Origin: Gadus chalcogrammus
Taxonomy: Eukaryota; Chordata; Actinopteri; Gadiformes; Gadidae
Direction of reading: 5' to 3'
NCBI RefSeq assembly: GCF_026213295.1
Contig: NC_079425.1
Location: 10,398,604-10,462,603 of the forward strand
Length of the DNA stretch: 64,000 nt
The translations under genes were made by a program, and so were the position numbers. Below the pieces are notes generated by a model. It saw nothing but the letters and a program-made list of their open reading frames with translations, did not search any database and was not told the origin of the DNA. Positions 11,620 through 26,274 of the stretch are shown here, in pieces. How positions within the stretch are numbered: position 1 is the first letter of the stretch; each line of letters begins with the position of its first letter.

Positions 11620-12555
11620 CGTCCACTCTAACTGGCTGAGCAACTGTGTGATGTGATGCCAACTGAGCTACGAGCTAGTTGAAATGTTACCCATTGCAGC
11701 TCTGAGAATCCAATACAATAAGCTGTTACCATCAATTTGATGAATCATTGTTTTCCGAAGACGTAGCATTTCGGCTTCTTACACACTATCAGTATTCCTC
11801 ATGACACATAAGGAAGGTGTCAAGAGGATTTAACGATCCGCTATAGCTCTTTCTTGTATCACTGGACTCTGTGGTCATTAAAAATCATTAAGAGCACATT
11901 ACAGTTTTAAGCACCATTGATATTTGAATGTCACACAATAAAATATATGCAAGTGAAGTAACATTGAAGTGGCGGAAGAGTCTGTTAAGGTCGAAGCCAT
12001 CTCGTCATGTCTAAGGGCCGAAGGGGAATCTGAAGAAGCCCCCCCTGGTTTCCCGGTGACTACGGAACGCAACAGTCATCAACATTGCAACCGGGCCACA
12101 CTTCCACTGGCTTGGCTGACGACTACAGCAGTGATCTCTGAAAAATAAAAGGGTGGTATGATTTTTTTCTTCAGGGCTGGTGTCTATCCCCTCTAGATAG
12201 CATGGCAGAGGCGCCAGAAGGCAATATTCGGCCCATTCCATCACTGTAATTCACTCCCTGAACATCCATATTTCATTCAGGCCTCTGTTTTAATGAAAGT
12301 CATGGCAACTTCACCACCGCTGGAGTCTCTAAGCACACGCGTAAAAAAAAAAAGAGAAAGAACACAAATAAGGACATTGGCCTTCGCACGGTACAGAACA
12401 ATATGAGAGATGAGGCCTTGTGGTTTGGACGTTAAGAGGCCGATGTGGGAGGCCTCCGATGCACCGTAACTAGGAGGAGCATCTGCCTGGGAGAACCTGG
12501 CTGTCTCCCCTATCCGTTGTCCCTATCCCCCCTGCAACCAATGCTATCGCTCAAA

Positions 12556-12666
<111 letters not shown>

Positions 12667-13491
12667 CAAGACAAGTCCCTGTTTATCCCAACGCCCTTCA
12701 GATGACATTAGCATAGGTCTCATGAGTAATCCTGTTATCTGTTATTGGACTGAAATATGCTCATATTTTATAAGTAACACTGGCTGTATTGGAGCTAGGT
12801 GCTCATCGCCTATGTCAGGAGCAGCACAGCGAGTGAGCTGAACATCACCTCAGTATTTACCTAGCTTTGTTTCCTTGTGGACACTCTGAGCACTGAACTA
12901 CAACACAGCTAAACACCTATAAAAAAACCTGAATGCTTTTGGTATGTCTTACCGGTGTGTACCATTGTTTAGTGTGTGCGCAGTTTATTTTAAAATATAT
13001 GAAATATAACATTAAATCGATCAATATAAATACCATTATATAGATATACATACGTATTTGTATAAAAATGAAAGAACACTGTTATAGAGTCTTATGTTTG
13101 TCAAGATTCATCCCATTGTTTAATGCTTGAAGACCCGAAGGCCCGTCATGGCTGGACTCCAGCTGTGAGAATTGTAGCCTCATTAAAAACGTTTGGAAAA
13201 GAAAAACAATGATATTTTGGAATGTTGCAGCGTGGACCATTCCACAAAGAATGTGCAAAACACAAACCACTTTCCCAGCTCAAGTTTCAGCCTCCCGCCA
13301 CTTCCACAGGTAGCAGAGATCTCCAATACATTATGGAATGCATGTGGAGAGGGGAGGCACAAAAGAATAAGAGCTGTGTAACATCAATCAGTCGACAATC
13401 AACCCATTTTTTTCAATTTTACCCATATGCGTTAGATCAGTATAAATTGCTGTTACACGTTTGATTGACTCTCGCGCAATCACTCACACAA

Positions 13492-13548
13492 GCACACACA
13501 CACACATATGTGCGCGCACGCTCACACACACACACACACACGCATGCA
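13492..13548 (+). repeat. imperfect CA/CG repeat
   Basis: CACA runs are interrupted by ATATGTGCGCGCACGCT, a short alternating purine-pyrimidine stretch with Z-DNA potential. Confidence 0.75.
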
Positions 13549-15769
13549 TGCACGCACGCAAATGCAAATACATTTCATGTGGCTTGGCTTTAGCCAGTAT
13601 TGTTTATTATTGAGCATGAGGTCCCAAAAGGGTCCAATTCAAAATTGCAATAAGGTTGCAAAACCCACATATGATACCTATAGGATTGTTATATTTTTAT
13701 ATAAAACATTGTGGTGTGTACTTTTCTCTTATTGGTCTCCCGCTGGATTGGCTAGGTTATGCAACCATTTCACAACCATTCCACAAGGAAATAAGGATAG
13801 AGAAAAACATCCGTTACCTACATTTATTGAAACGAACGTATCAAAGCTTTTTTCTTCTTTTTAAAATCAATGGTCTAAAAGCAAATACAGATTAGTCTAT
13901 TATCCTATTACAGCCACTCAGACCAGTATGATGTAGGGAGAGATAAAGAACAGGCTGAGCCCATCAGAGGACATTAAATTGGGCCATCTCCCTTCTCCCC
14001 CCTTTCCTGCTCTCAGGGAGCTAACTGCAAACGGGGCGGAGCTCTAATGCAGGCCTGCTTTACACATGGCCAGTCTAGCATAAGCCCTTCTACACAAGTT
14101 AGCACACAGCCTAGCAAAATGGTACTTAGTTTTGCATACAGTTCACTTAACTTTCATTCCTAAACAGAGCAATATATATTATATATTTATAAATATATAC
14201 ATTATATATAAAATATATAATATCCTTATAATAAATAAATGATGAATACAATACTATATATAAACTGTATAGTTAGCATTATTCAAAGTTTGACAGGAAA
14301 TAAGGTGTTCAGAAAAGAAGTAGGAAGGACACTGTGGTACCATCACACCAACATGGGCATCGATAAATAAGAGCACCAAGCATCCCTTGAGGTTTAAAGG
14401 TTTAACTTTACTCACTGATCCATTCTTCCGGTTTTCATCCTTTTTTTGTACTTTTTTTGTAATTAAAGTGTATATATATATATATATGATGTATAAATAT
14501 ATTATTTTGGCTGAAATGCCGATGACATAGGGGTCATACGTACAGTGAAAGAGATATCTTTCATCTTCCATTTCAACACTACAAAAAGAAACAATTCTCA
14601 AAAGGTAAAGTGCACGCAGGACATGGAGCTTTATTCAGAATGACAAAGGGAAGAATGAAAATAGCTTGTAACAAAAAAAATTAAATGAGAAAAATATATA
14701 TTGCATATATCCCCTAAAGCGGTCTCTTTAAAGAAGCGGGCTCAGCATTAGGTACTCTCACTGCAGATAAAGACGGTCTTTCTACTCCCTCCCCAACCAA
14801 CATGCAGTAATGCATCTTTTCTTTTTCGCAGATAGAAAGAGAAGCTTTAGTTCAAATTATTTAAAGTTTGTATTAATTGCTTTTTATGCCTAAAGCTGTT
14901 CATTGCATCAGCTTACGTCTCAGAACTGCTTAACTGCTGAAAAGTTTACAGTGACCAGCATTAGCTGACTCTTAATTTGTGCACTTATCTCCCAACTCTA
15001 AAGTAATGCTTTATGAAGCATTCAGGTCTTTATCTGCATGTACACCTCCAATGTGTTCACACGGATAAATGATATTTCCGCTCACACTCATCCTTTAAAT
15101 TAAAAAAAGCAGTAGGCGTGCATTTCCGCGGGCACAATATAATACAGCTGATCTCAATGGGGCATTTACACAGGGTTTTATAACTCTAATTATCTTTCAC
15201 AATTACAGTAAATCAACTTTTAGTGGCCCATTGTACTCCTGTAATACATCAACTGGACAGATGCCGCCACAGTATTTGCCTCACTTCGGATGGCGGAAAC
15301 CAAAGTTGGGTGGGATGCAGGGTTGTGTGCCTTGGTGATTACGAAGATAGCACACTGGGCTTTTAATAGAGTGGCACAGCGTGCACCCGACTATACCCTC
15401 GCTTGTAATTTAATCTCAATGAGGCAGAAAGGCATGGACATGCCTGATTGTCATATGATCAAACCCATATTGTACGTAAATCAACCCACTGTATAACATA
15501 TAGGAGGATCAAGGATTGAAAAATCACTTGACATGCTGATACAACATAAAGACTACAGAGCTTTTGAGTATCTATAACATGGACATGTACACGGGAAGAG
15601 TGTAAAATGAAAACCAAAAAAAGATGCATACACAATCTACAGCTAGTCTATATGAGCTGTGATCTGGGTTATTAGTGTGACTGTCTGACTTATAGGGTGC
15701 TACTCATACCCCGATCATAAAATGTATTGTAACTAGTCCTACTCGAGAGCCTCTCAACACACACTTGCA

Positions 15770-15888
15770 TGCACACGCACACACAAACACACACGCAAAC
15801 ACACACGCAAACACACACACACACACACACACATACACAACCACACACACACACACACACACGCACACACGCACACACACGCACACGC

Positions 15889-15924
<36 letters not shown>

Positions 15925-15937
15925 ACACACACACATC
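15770..15937 (+). repeat. compound imperfect (CA)n
   Basis: CA repeats with CGCA, AAAC and CATACAAC interruptions over about 170 bp. Confidence 0.9.
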
Positions 15938-16526
15938 ACACCACTGCAGCTGGTAGCTGAGCTCCTGACAAAGCTGTTAATGTTCTGCAAAGAATGTGCA
16001 AATTGCAGGAACGAGTCCAAGTGTGGGGAGAAAACACTTCTGGTACTTAGAACCAGCGATGGAACAAATTTGGTCAAATTGGTAAAGTGCCCAAAGGGAG
16101 GAGGGAGATGTTCCACGGAAAACCAATTCCAAGCTTGGGTGATCTCAGGATTGTTTGGAAACTCTCCAATCTGTGGGCCTGCATTGAATTGTGTGTCAGG
16201 CAGAGACTGTTAAATAAGATTAGAATAAGGAGCAGGAGAGCAGCACAGGTACCTCACTGAATGGCTCTGTAATGTAGAACTACAACCATACACCTGCCAC
16301 TACAATAATGCAAAAAACATAACATGCAGGTTACGTGTAAGCTCACTGGACATGCAAATAGACAAATGGGACTTATCAGGTGAACTATATGGTCTGTTTG
16401 GAAAGAATCCCTTTTTTTGTCCGTGGGCTTTGATTTATTCCTGGTTGCACCAATTAGGCCTGGCCCACTCCTGGAGGAGATGAAGAGACGTCAACGCACA
16501 TGTCATGGGACTGCATGATCAAAGCA

Positions 16527-16569
16527 CAGAGAGAGAGAGAGAGAGCACAGAGAGAGAGAGAGAGAGCAC

Positions 16570-16600
<31 letters not shown>

Positions 16601-16612
16601 GGAGAGAGCACG
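16527..16612 (+). repeat. (GA)n with CACAG interruptions
   Basis: Blocks of GAGAGA are separated by GCACAGAG and GCACGAG at roughly regular intervals, so a longer higher-order unit is partly preserved. Confidence 0.9.
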
Positions 16613-17632
16613 GAGAAGAGAGAAAAGTGGAGGAGAGGGCCAAAATTCATTCAATTTTATATTTATTAGGCCTTTAAAATGGCTTGTAATACATGAGGTA
16701 CACTCAGTGAGTCTGAAAAAGTACTGCTTGAATCATAAAATAACATAATGAAGACATCAGAATAAAATGTTCAGACACATTGAGACTCTTCTGCTGGCCT
16801 ATGGTGGCCCTGGGGCCTTCAAACATGACCTGTAGCTTGCCTAGCTCCACTGGTTCCGCCAAAATGAGGCACTACGGAAGACCACACTTTATCCTTTCTT
16901 TTTTATTCAAAATGAGAACAGGTATTTTTGCAAACAAGACAGGGAATGCTTACTAAAATGTTTGACTGGTGAATACAAATCAACAGGATATGCGCACAAC
17001 ACTAAGAGCCTATGCAGGTCTCCTTGCATCGTTTGTGATGTGTTGACTGCTCTGTTTCTATAGCATTTAGCAGAGGGAGGATAAAGAAGGGCTTATGGAG
17101 CGTGAAGCTTTTACCATGTGAAACTGAGGCAGACAAACATTCACAATAGGAAGAGTTTGAAATACGGAAGCACAAAAATTGCTCACGTTATGATAATATT
17201 AGCAGTGCCTCAACATAACAATTCCACCTGCAGTTCTAGAGCTCAGAAACAGAGCAGTCAATCAGGCCAATATACACTTGATGATTGCTTGTGTTTTCCT
17301 TGTGAATCTTCTCCATTCAACATACTCAAATCAAAACGATCTACTAATGTGGTGGTTGAGAAAAGAAAAAGGTCATTAAACACCATCATTTCCATAACAT
17401 TGACATTTCTTGGGAGAAAATATCCTAAATCATTCCTTCAAAATAAAGGGATCCCTCATGGACTGTTCCATGTTTAAGAAGTAGACCTTATAATGGACGG
17501 CTTCACACTCTATTTGAAAAGTGTGTTGGAAGCCCGGAGACACCGTAGAAACGGTGAACGTAGACAAGTTAATATACACATGTGCTGCATGCGTTAAATA
17601 TGCATGTTAAATATGGAATTTCCTGCCTCATT

Positions 17633-17706
17633 TGCGTGTACGTGTCTGCGCGCGTGCGTGTCTGTGAGTGTGCGCGTGCGTGTGTGTGTCTGTGTGTGTG
17701 AGTGTG
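17633..17706 (+). repeat. imperfect TG/CG repeat
   Basis: Alternating TG and CG steps (GTGTCTGCGCGCGTGCGTG), potentially Z-DNA forming. Confidence 0.8.
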
Positions 17707-17948
17707 AAAGGCGGAGGCAGATGGTAGAAGGTAAATCAAGGCCGCTGAGTGGAGAGCTCTGGTGACAGCGCATTAGAGCCTCTCTGAATGAAGTGTCACA
17801 AGCAGACAGTCAAAGTAAAGTCTGATCGTATGCGGCCGCTGGTCCTGTCAGACAACCTTAAAAGCAAATGGGGCCTAAGTGCTACGCGGCGCCGAACCAG
17901 CCCGATATGACAGTTGGACCCAGCACCGCAAAGAGTGGGGAAGAATGG

Positions 17949-17949
<1 letters not shown>

Positions 17950-18001
<52 letters not shown>

Positions 18002-18181
18002 GTGTGTGTGTGTGGGGTGTGTTGTGTGTGTGTGTGTGTACGTGTGTGCGTGTGTGCCTGTTTGTGTGTATTTGAGTGTGTGTGTGTGTGTGTGTTTGTG
18101 CGCGTGTGTGCCTGTTCGTGTGTATTTGAGTGTGTGCGTGTGTGTGTGTGTATTTGAGTGTGTGTGTGTGTGTGTGTGTGT

Positions 18182-18214
<33 letters not shown>

Positions 18215-18360
18215 CATGTGGGCCTGTGTGTGTGTGTGTGTTGTGTGTGTGTGGTGTGTGTGTGTGTGTTGTGTGCGTGCGTGCGTGCGTTGCGTGCGTG
18301 TGTTGGGTGTGTGTTGGTGTGTGTGTGTGTTGTGCGTGTGTGTGTGTGTGTGGGTTTGTG

Positions 18361-18402
<42 letters not shown>

Positions 18403-18421
18403 TGTGTGTGCGTGTGTTGGT
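17950..18421 (+). repeat. large compound (TG)n array, about 470 bp, with a higher-order unit
   Basis: TG repeats with GGG, CC, TATTTGAG and CG variants. A unit containing GTGTGTGCCTGTT and then TATTTGAGTGTGTG occurs at 18049-18080 and again at 18103-18136, 54 bp apart. A partial third copy (TATTTGAGTG) lies at 18151-18160. Confidence 0.9.
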
Positions 18422-20201
18422 GAGTGGGTGTCTCTGATCCATCCTCCATCCTCCATCCTCCCCATAAGAAAGGGGGACAATGAGGCGATGAGGACCCAGA
18501 GCATGGATCTCTCAGGCCCCTGTCCTGCTGTCCTCGTAACATAGAGGCTCCCGACAAAGTGTCAGTCTGGCCCACGTCATCATCATTCACATCATTACAA
18601 GACTCTTAAAAAGCCTTTAAGCGACTCTTGCAGAAAGTCAAGAACGCTTACGACCCTTACGATGTGCTGCACGCGTTGTTGTCTATACCTGAACCACGTC
18701 CTAGTTACCTAGGTGCCACGGTTAAAAGGAAAATGTTGTCATAAATGACTTCAGTGTATGAATCATTAGGCAGAGCAGGCCTGTCCTGATACATCTTTAA
18801 TGACTTGAGGCTTCTGTGGCCTTGGACACACAGTGCCTTGTTTACCTCTGTCGGACCCGTGCCGAGATGCCGAGTGCTACTTTACGCTCCCATTAGGGTG
18901 TGTGTTCAGGCCCGCGCCCACTGTTTAGCCCTGGCTCAGAGGTACTCTGAGCGGTTCGAGTTTGGCCTCCCACGTATTCTCTCACAGACTTAGATACCGT
19001 CCCCGTGGGCCAGAATGCCTTACCTCTGATGTGAAAGAACACTTTCATAAGTGCCCCGTTGGACTGGGGAAAACACACAAACAAAGGAATATTCAGGGGG
19101 TAGATTGGACCGTGTTGTTCTCCACCAATTTGTTAGGTAGGTGGCATGAGGGCAAATGGACTGTTTTTCCCCCAACTGGAGCACTATACGTGCTGGAAAA
19201 TGTACAAGACGAGTAAAACACGCACATCCAATATGGAGTCATCATTAAGGCATTAAAAATGTAAACATTGCCACAGAGCGTTTACAATTCCTATGAGAAG
19301 ACACTTCCTACTTGGCCCTGCTCTAGCTGTTGACCGTTCGAATGAGGGCCTTTAACATCACTCATAAAACGTTCAACCTCTGTCCTCGCTCCGAAACACA
19401 ATTTCATCTCAGTAATTATTGAAAATCTACGGCAGAAGAACAATAGCAGAGTCTAAGTGGTTCACCTTATTGTAACCCAATGACACAATAAGAGCCTTTG
19501 GAGCCCGTTCTTGGAAAGGCATCAAGCTGAACGTAACAAAGAGTTTGAACCAGCACAAACAGCCATTAGGAGCAATTCAACTGCATGAAAGTAGTGTCAG
19601 ACAGGTCCAATCCTGGTGACAGATGCCATTATAACCTGTAAAATGTGATACTGGCACTTTAAGGTCATATCACCTTACCCTTCAGCTCTGGCAGGTTTTA
19701 GCCCATCTGCTGTCTTTCAAACAAGGGTTGACCTTTGTTTGAATTCATGTAGACAATGTGTTCAAAGTTCTTAGAAAAACAATTTCATGCCCCTCTCTTT
19801 TTGGAGAAATATGTTTTGTCAAAACACGGTTTCATGTTCGTACAGCAGAGGTGTCTGCCAGCGAAAACTTTTCAGTCCTATAGTGGCCTTTGATTAATAA
19901 ATGAAGACCTTTGATTCCATAGTAAATTCTGTAAGCTATCACGCTATTAAAACAAGGAACATTTTGATCATTTATTTGATACAGCCAAAGTTCGAATGGC
20001 AATTATGACAATCATGGAATCGGGGAGTTTCGTTTTGTCAGTGTCAACATGAAACCATGTCCAAAATGGATTCTGTCGTGGTGCAGATAAGCAGGCTCCA
20101 GTGCACCACGCTCATTCAGAGAGAAAAAAAAAAAACGTGCAGGTCACAAGGCAGCGACTTGCATGTTTTCTTATTTTTTCACCCACTCTGCTCTATCCTC
20201 T

Positions 20202-20247
20202 CCCCCCCCCCCCCCCCTCTCCATCTTTTCTTTTTTTTTTTTTTTTT
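20202..20247 (+). repeat. poly-C (16) and poly-T (17) runs
   Basis: C run at 20202-20217 and T run at 20231-20247, separated by TCTCCATCTTTTC. Confidence 0.9.
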
Positions 20248-20887
20248 CTGAAAGCCACCCAAGAAGAGATTAATCATGAAGGGAAAACTCTACTTCACCC
20301 TCTAGCTGCAGGTCACAGTTCTTATTTCGTGTGGAATTGGCTTTCGGAAAGCAGAAGGCCTGCCCGGGGGGGCAGGGACCTGATATGAGAGGAATTTGAG
20401 AATGAAGCAGAGGGGATTGATTAGCCCACTTCATATCCCACACTCTGTAAGCACAGTCCAGCTGCAATCTAACACACCGCTGAGCTGAATAGACAAGAGA
20501 AATTGGATTCCTTCCTAATATTTAACCTTCAAGTCAGCTCTAACAGCTGTTGATAGCTCGCTTTCCCAGGTAGTTACAAGGGGACTTCTCCTCTGCTGTG
20601 TTTGAAACAGCCCAGGAAAATAGAGGAGAAAAGTAGAAATGTGATTACTTTTCCGTAAGTTATTCAATTTTGCTGGGGCCAAAAAAAGAAAAGGAAATGA
20701 CAGGAATGCCATTGAGGCAGAGCCTTCCCACTGCCACCACACTGACTGGAGGATCGAATCTATTACTTCCACTCATCTGAGCAGGCTGTTTGAAATACGT
20801 ACATATGACTGCCACAGCGAGTGCACTATTTTTTACCATCCCCCCCCCACGCACAAACATACGCACGGGCAAACCACACCGGTAAAT

Positions 20888-20925
20888 TTGCACACGCACA
20901 CCAGACACACATACACACACACTCC

Positions 20926-20960
<35 letters not shown>

Positions 20961-21000
20961 ACACGCACCAGCACACACAAACAAACACATGCGCACACAC
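20888..21000 (+). repeat. imperfect (CA)n
   Basis: CACA runs with CGCA, TACA and AAAC variants over about 110 bp. Confidence 0.85.
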
Positions 21001-21282
21001 AGAGCAGTGTGCGGCTAATGGGTGGATTGCATACTGCCATAATGACTTTGATATTACTTGTCAGCAAAGACCTCTTTTAGAGTCAGAGTGAAAAGCATTC
21101 TGAAAAGAAAATCCAATAATTCATTCGGTTCTTTCTACCTCTTTCCAGTGACAGATGTTGGAACAAAGGTCCATGGAATCACTTCCCTAGCTCTTTGCTC
21201 TCAAGAGTAACATGACATTTAGATTTCAGATTTGGATCGGCGATTTCCTTTCAATTCAACTTAATCCAGAGCACTATACGTA

Positions 21283-21339
21283 CATATATATATTTATATA
21301 TAGAGAGAGGGGAGAGAGAGAGAGAGAGAGAGAGAGGGG
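21283..21339 (+). repeat. compound (TA)n-(GA)n
   Basis: TATATATATTTATATATA leads into GAGAGAG runs ending in GGGGG. Confidence 0.85.
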
Positions 21340-23069
21340 GAAAAAGTCGATTTGAGAGGTGCAACGTGATGGCAGCTGGGTTCTAATAGACAAAGTATAT
21401 GGTGTGAGTCATTTAAAGAGCAACGTGATGCGTTGCATTCATCAGCACCCAGCAGCACCCAGCAGCAGCCCCCGCGCCGGCCCTGAGGGAGGGGTTGACG
21501 AGGGAGCAGGATGTCGCCAGCCTCTTCTCAAGTCATTAAGCCATACAGTTTATTCCAACCCAAGTGTTGCCCATTTAAATGAGCACATTAGCGAATGTCT
21601 TATGATAATTCAGGAATTTCCGAGATTGCAGAACCCGGATCATTAGTAGACTCACACATTTTATATTAGCACCTCGTGCCGTTCCAGCACTGACGGCCGC
21701 GCTGCCCCGAGATATGGTGCTTTTCCCCCTTCATCTCAAAGCCCTGCACACACATGGGCAAGTCCCGGATACGGGTGCACTGTGTGCAAGGCATGCAGTA
21801 AAACTTCACCGACATAGATTTCCATTTCACTTAAAAGGGGGGATTTAAGGTAAATTAGGCAGTAACTGATTTTTCTTCTGTGTTCCCCAAAAGATTTGGG
21901 TCAATTTCTCGGGCATATTTCAGGCATGGGAAAGCAATTCAATAAAGTAGTCTGGTACAAATCCATAGATAAATGAAGCTTCACATTCAATTACAGTGAA
22001 GATTTTATCTTTACTTTTCAATTGTTTTGTCAGTTAATCAACACTGAGTGTTTCTTAATTCATCAAGGGTTGTCTAACTGAGTATAAATGTGTGTTGGAT
22101 GAGGAGGAGAGCAGAGAGACAGAACTAAAAGTAGGGGGACCAAGATAAATACAGAGCAGGGTGGACGATTCTCCAGTGTAAAGCCTTCTGCTATGCATGA
22201 GGAGGTGACTGCAGTGTGTATATTTCAATGCATTTCTCAATTCACTGTCCTTATATGCAGAGTAGGCACTTGAGCCAAATCAAAACAGAATTACTGCTAA
22301 TATAATTTAGATTCACTTCTGCACGGACATAGAAAACTCGGCTGGCGAGGCCTTTATTATTATGCATTATTTGTTATTTCATTTATTTATTTTACCTCAA
22401 TATAATGGACATTTACGGATGAGAACACAAATCTTTCACCTGGTCCTTCAAACTGGAATTAACTAACGGAACTGTCGGCATTCTACCAAAAACTGTATTT
22501 TCGCAATAATAAACGCTTTGTGACTTTAACTAGGTTTGTAGCAGAAAGTAAAAAACAGGCGTCCAGCCGAGCCCTTTGAGTTGCAACATAGCGTTGAGAA
22601 AAACAAGACACCGAGCCAACCCACGGGGGACTTCCATGAGGGGACCTGGAGACTCTTACTCGCAACACAGATTCATTTGGAGAAGAATTACTAATTCTGA
22701 CGTTCCCCAGAGATCCTTTCATCTTATAAATAGTGGCTGCAAAGTTGAGCATTTTCCTTAAGTAACACAACACTACAGATGATAGGATTCTCTGGGCTCG
22801 TTCCCAGAGGCCCAGCCCCCCTGCATGACAACGGACACTTGTTTGGCAGCAGTATGAACCAGGTTCTACCGTGGGCCTGGGCCGGCGCTCCCACCTCAGC
22901 GAGAAGCCTGCCCAATTTGCATTCTGCCTCAGCAGACTGGGGGCAGCGCAACCAGAAGGGAACCATCGTCCCAGGAATGGCATGGCCTACCCACCTATGA
23001 ATTAGTCTCTATTCCCCTTAATCTTCCTCTTTGTTTCCCTGACATCACACTTTCCCCAGTCCATGTAGC

Positions 23070-23073
23070 ACAA

Positions 23074-23161
<88 letters not shown>
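23070..23161 (+). repeat. compound (CA)n with CG interruptions
   Basis: CACGCACACGCG at the left grades into a pure CA run of about 50 bp. Confidence 0.9.
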
Positions 23162-23164
<3 letters not shown>

Positions 23165-26163
23165 TTTGTCCCTTGGCTTCATAATACCAAGGTTCATGCA
23201 AAAGTGAGACTTCTTTAATTCAACTCAAGTTTCCCCAATCTAATTACCACACATTCGTTTTTCCCCGGGGGCTGCTGTTTTTGCCAGGGTGAAACTACTA
23301 TTTTGTTTAAAATCGGCACCAAATATGTCCTTTGGCATGAAACAAAAACAAAAACTTCCTATAACAAATATAACAAACAGCTTTAAGCTTAATTTTAATC
23401 TCACAGTCACAACACGCCATCCGTGGTTGTATTTTACCTGTGTAATGCTTTAATAAATCAACAGCTCACTTGTTATACAGTATATTGTCACCTATTTGGT
23501 CATTAGGAGACTCTGAACCCTCTGTCTTCTAATCCATGCCATCTATTGCGGAAACATGAAATAAAATAACAAAACTACTGCGGCATTCACTCATAAGTCT
23601 GTTGCTCCAATACCCGTCCTTTGCGGAGAGTCTCATGCAGGAAGGTTACATCATCTGCTTTAGCTCCAAATGATGGTATTAATTCACTCCTGCCTATAAG
23701 AATTCATATACCCATCACATTTTCTAATTAAATATAATTCTGAGGCCCATAAAATCCTGCTTCATCCAAACACAATCTTATTTTTTTCATTTGCTTTTGT
23801 ACATGATATATGACATCAAGTCAATAATTTATTAAATTACTTTTCCTCATTCATTTTCTACTATCTATAATTGATCTCTCCAGTTGAAATTCTGTTGTTC
23901 CTCTTACTCAGCCAGTCTGCAGAGAGTCTGCGTGACATCACTGTGAACAGAGTGCACCCCCAACCCCCTAGCACACGCACACACCCTCACGCAAACACAC
24001 ACACGTGGTGACATATCTTAATCATCATCATCACCCTCATCATCAGCCCCACCGCCGCCACCGGTCTTCTTCTGTAATCCCCACTGAAATGTCAGTGCTG
24101 CACTGGACCAAAGTACAGAGTCTCATGAATTGTTTTTCCACTTAATACAAAGCAGAAAGCCCATGCTCTATTTTCTCGGGACACTTGACAACACTAGGTT
24201 TGAATGCATGTCAGGACCTCCATTTCAAATGTGCATTCCATCGGCTGAGATGCTTCTGGTGTATGCGGTTATACAGGATGCTGTTGTTGTAGTGACTGGG
24301 ATGTTTTTCTTTTTATATGAATTGAAAATGTATACTTTGAGGCACGTTCAACCAGAATCAATGTTTTAATCAGAAAGGAAATGAAATACATGTCATGATC
24401 TGTAGCAGAGAAAATCAATTTAGAACCAAATCAATCAAATTAAAACAACGTTATTACAACCCTTTCTCCTTTAGGACCATAATAACTTGATTTGACATAT
24501 TACACATCGTCTATGCGCCTCTTTGATGCTAATTTTCATCCTTGGGTGGCCATTCCTGTCTCAAGTAATGCTGAAATACAATATTTTAGCTTTGTGCGCA
24601 TGGTAATGTCTTTACAGCCTTCATCAAGATGCCCATTAAAAGATAAAGTGATCAGGATTGTCCCAAATGAGACATCCAAACACGAACGAGAACTATGAGG
24701 CCCCAGATGACAGACGCTGACTACATTTCACAATAACACTCTTGATTATGCCTCAACAAAATGAAAGACCATTTAAAAAAGTATTACGGTTCATGTAATT
24801 ATTCAAAATGCTAAGATATAATTTGAAGTGCAAAGACGCCAACACTATGTATAACTATATTATGCACATTTCATTATAAAAAAATAAAAAATAACCGACT
24901 AATGTAAAATTATTACGGCTACTAAACCCAATCAGAAAACATTAACACATGGTGGGCCTGCTTTTAATATTGGACAGATTATACAACGTGATTGGTTGTT
25001 ATGAGAAAACGAACCAATGGGAGTTCCCCTGTATGTTTCTGTGGGTGTTAGGGTTAGAATTGCTAGCGGGATGCAAACATCCTGGGCTCCCTTGAGTTCA
25101 ATCTGACTAAAGCAAATATTTGTGATGTAGTGTGAACATCACAGAAACCTGGAGATGCCGCCTTTGTGGGAATACTGTGATATCTTGGTTTAGGTTGCTT
25201 GGTAAAAATATAAAATAACAGTTATGTTCACACAGTGCAGCAATACGTGAATCCTGAAACTATGTACATAGTTTATTTATTTAATTAGCAAAATGCACAC
25301 AACAAAAAAAAGGTTGGATACTACAAGGTTGCAAGGAATTTGATAGGGGATTCAAGTAAAACAATTGCAATGATTTCATATAATTAGCAATTTAAAATTG
25401 GTTGTATTTGCTACAGTTTAATCATGACATTTGGACTTCTTTGCTGATGGTTCAGATGGGTTCATGTCGGCAATGTAATTCCATTCAGGGCACCTTCCAC
25501 CAAAATCCACATGAACCTGGTTTTGTGCATCATTTGTACAGTGAGGGGTGAAGAACCATCCGAAAACATTAAAACGGTTGACGGTTGTGTTTTCAACTGT
25601 CTACCCCAATGCAGAAATGTGTGGCAAGCTGCTTCCCTCAAACACAAGGTTTGGTCTTTAAACTGTACTGGTACACATCTACCTCAGTATGGCCATATCA
25701 AAAGGAACCAATAAGGTTTTTCTAGACGTGGTCGACACTGCTGTTTAAAAGGTTATCAAAATAGGTTACACAATTAGTTAACATTTGGCACCGAAAGACA
25801 ATGACACAATAGACCTATCTAGCATTAGCATTGCGGTTAGCATTAGGCCCATCTTTTGATGCTACCTACCTCAATTACATTCAGCCCACATGCTGAATTA
25901 CATTAGCCATTTAGGCTCACATAACGTTTGTTCATATAATATATGACAAACCTGACTTAAGTTTAGCACACCTCAGTGATTCACTTTGCCTGTTTTAAAT
26001 GTTCAGATGACAGAAAATGTTGATTCTATCCAATCTATAGGGTTCAATTTGTGCACTGATACTCATGGAGTTGCCTTGAATAGCATTTTAGTGAGTGAGC
26101 CCTGAAATATAACCAATGGCAATGACCATTCAAATTCATCTAGGAGGTCAGGTATGATTCACA

Positions 26164-26166
<3 letters not shown>

Positions 26167-26198
<32 letters not shown>
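26167..26198 (+). repeat. (TA)n microsatellite
   Basis: About 32 bp of uninterrupted TA. Confidence 0.9.
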
Positions 26199-26199
<1 letters not shown>

Positions 26200-26243
26200 C
26201 TTGTGAATACAGGACATACAACTGGTGCAGCAATGGTTTGCAG

Positions 26244-26274
26244 TGACACGCCCTGACACAAATGACACGCCCTG
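26244..26274 (+). repeat. short direct repeat, 12 bp at 19-bp spacing
   Basis: TGACACGCCCTG occurs at 26244-26255 and again at 26263-26274. Confidence 0.8.

Noticed and set aside
17796..18590. Long open frames on both strands (up to 264 codons)
   Set aside because: They are translations of the TG/CA array (Thr-His or Cys-Val repeats), open only because the dinucleotide lacks stops.
22483..22983. 166-codon minus-strand frame, the longest without a microsatellite
   Set aside because: No domain, no repeated motif and no splice or family signature recognised; a chance frame is more likely.
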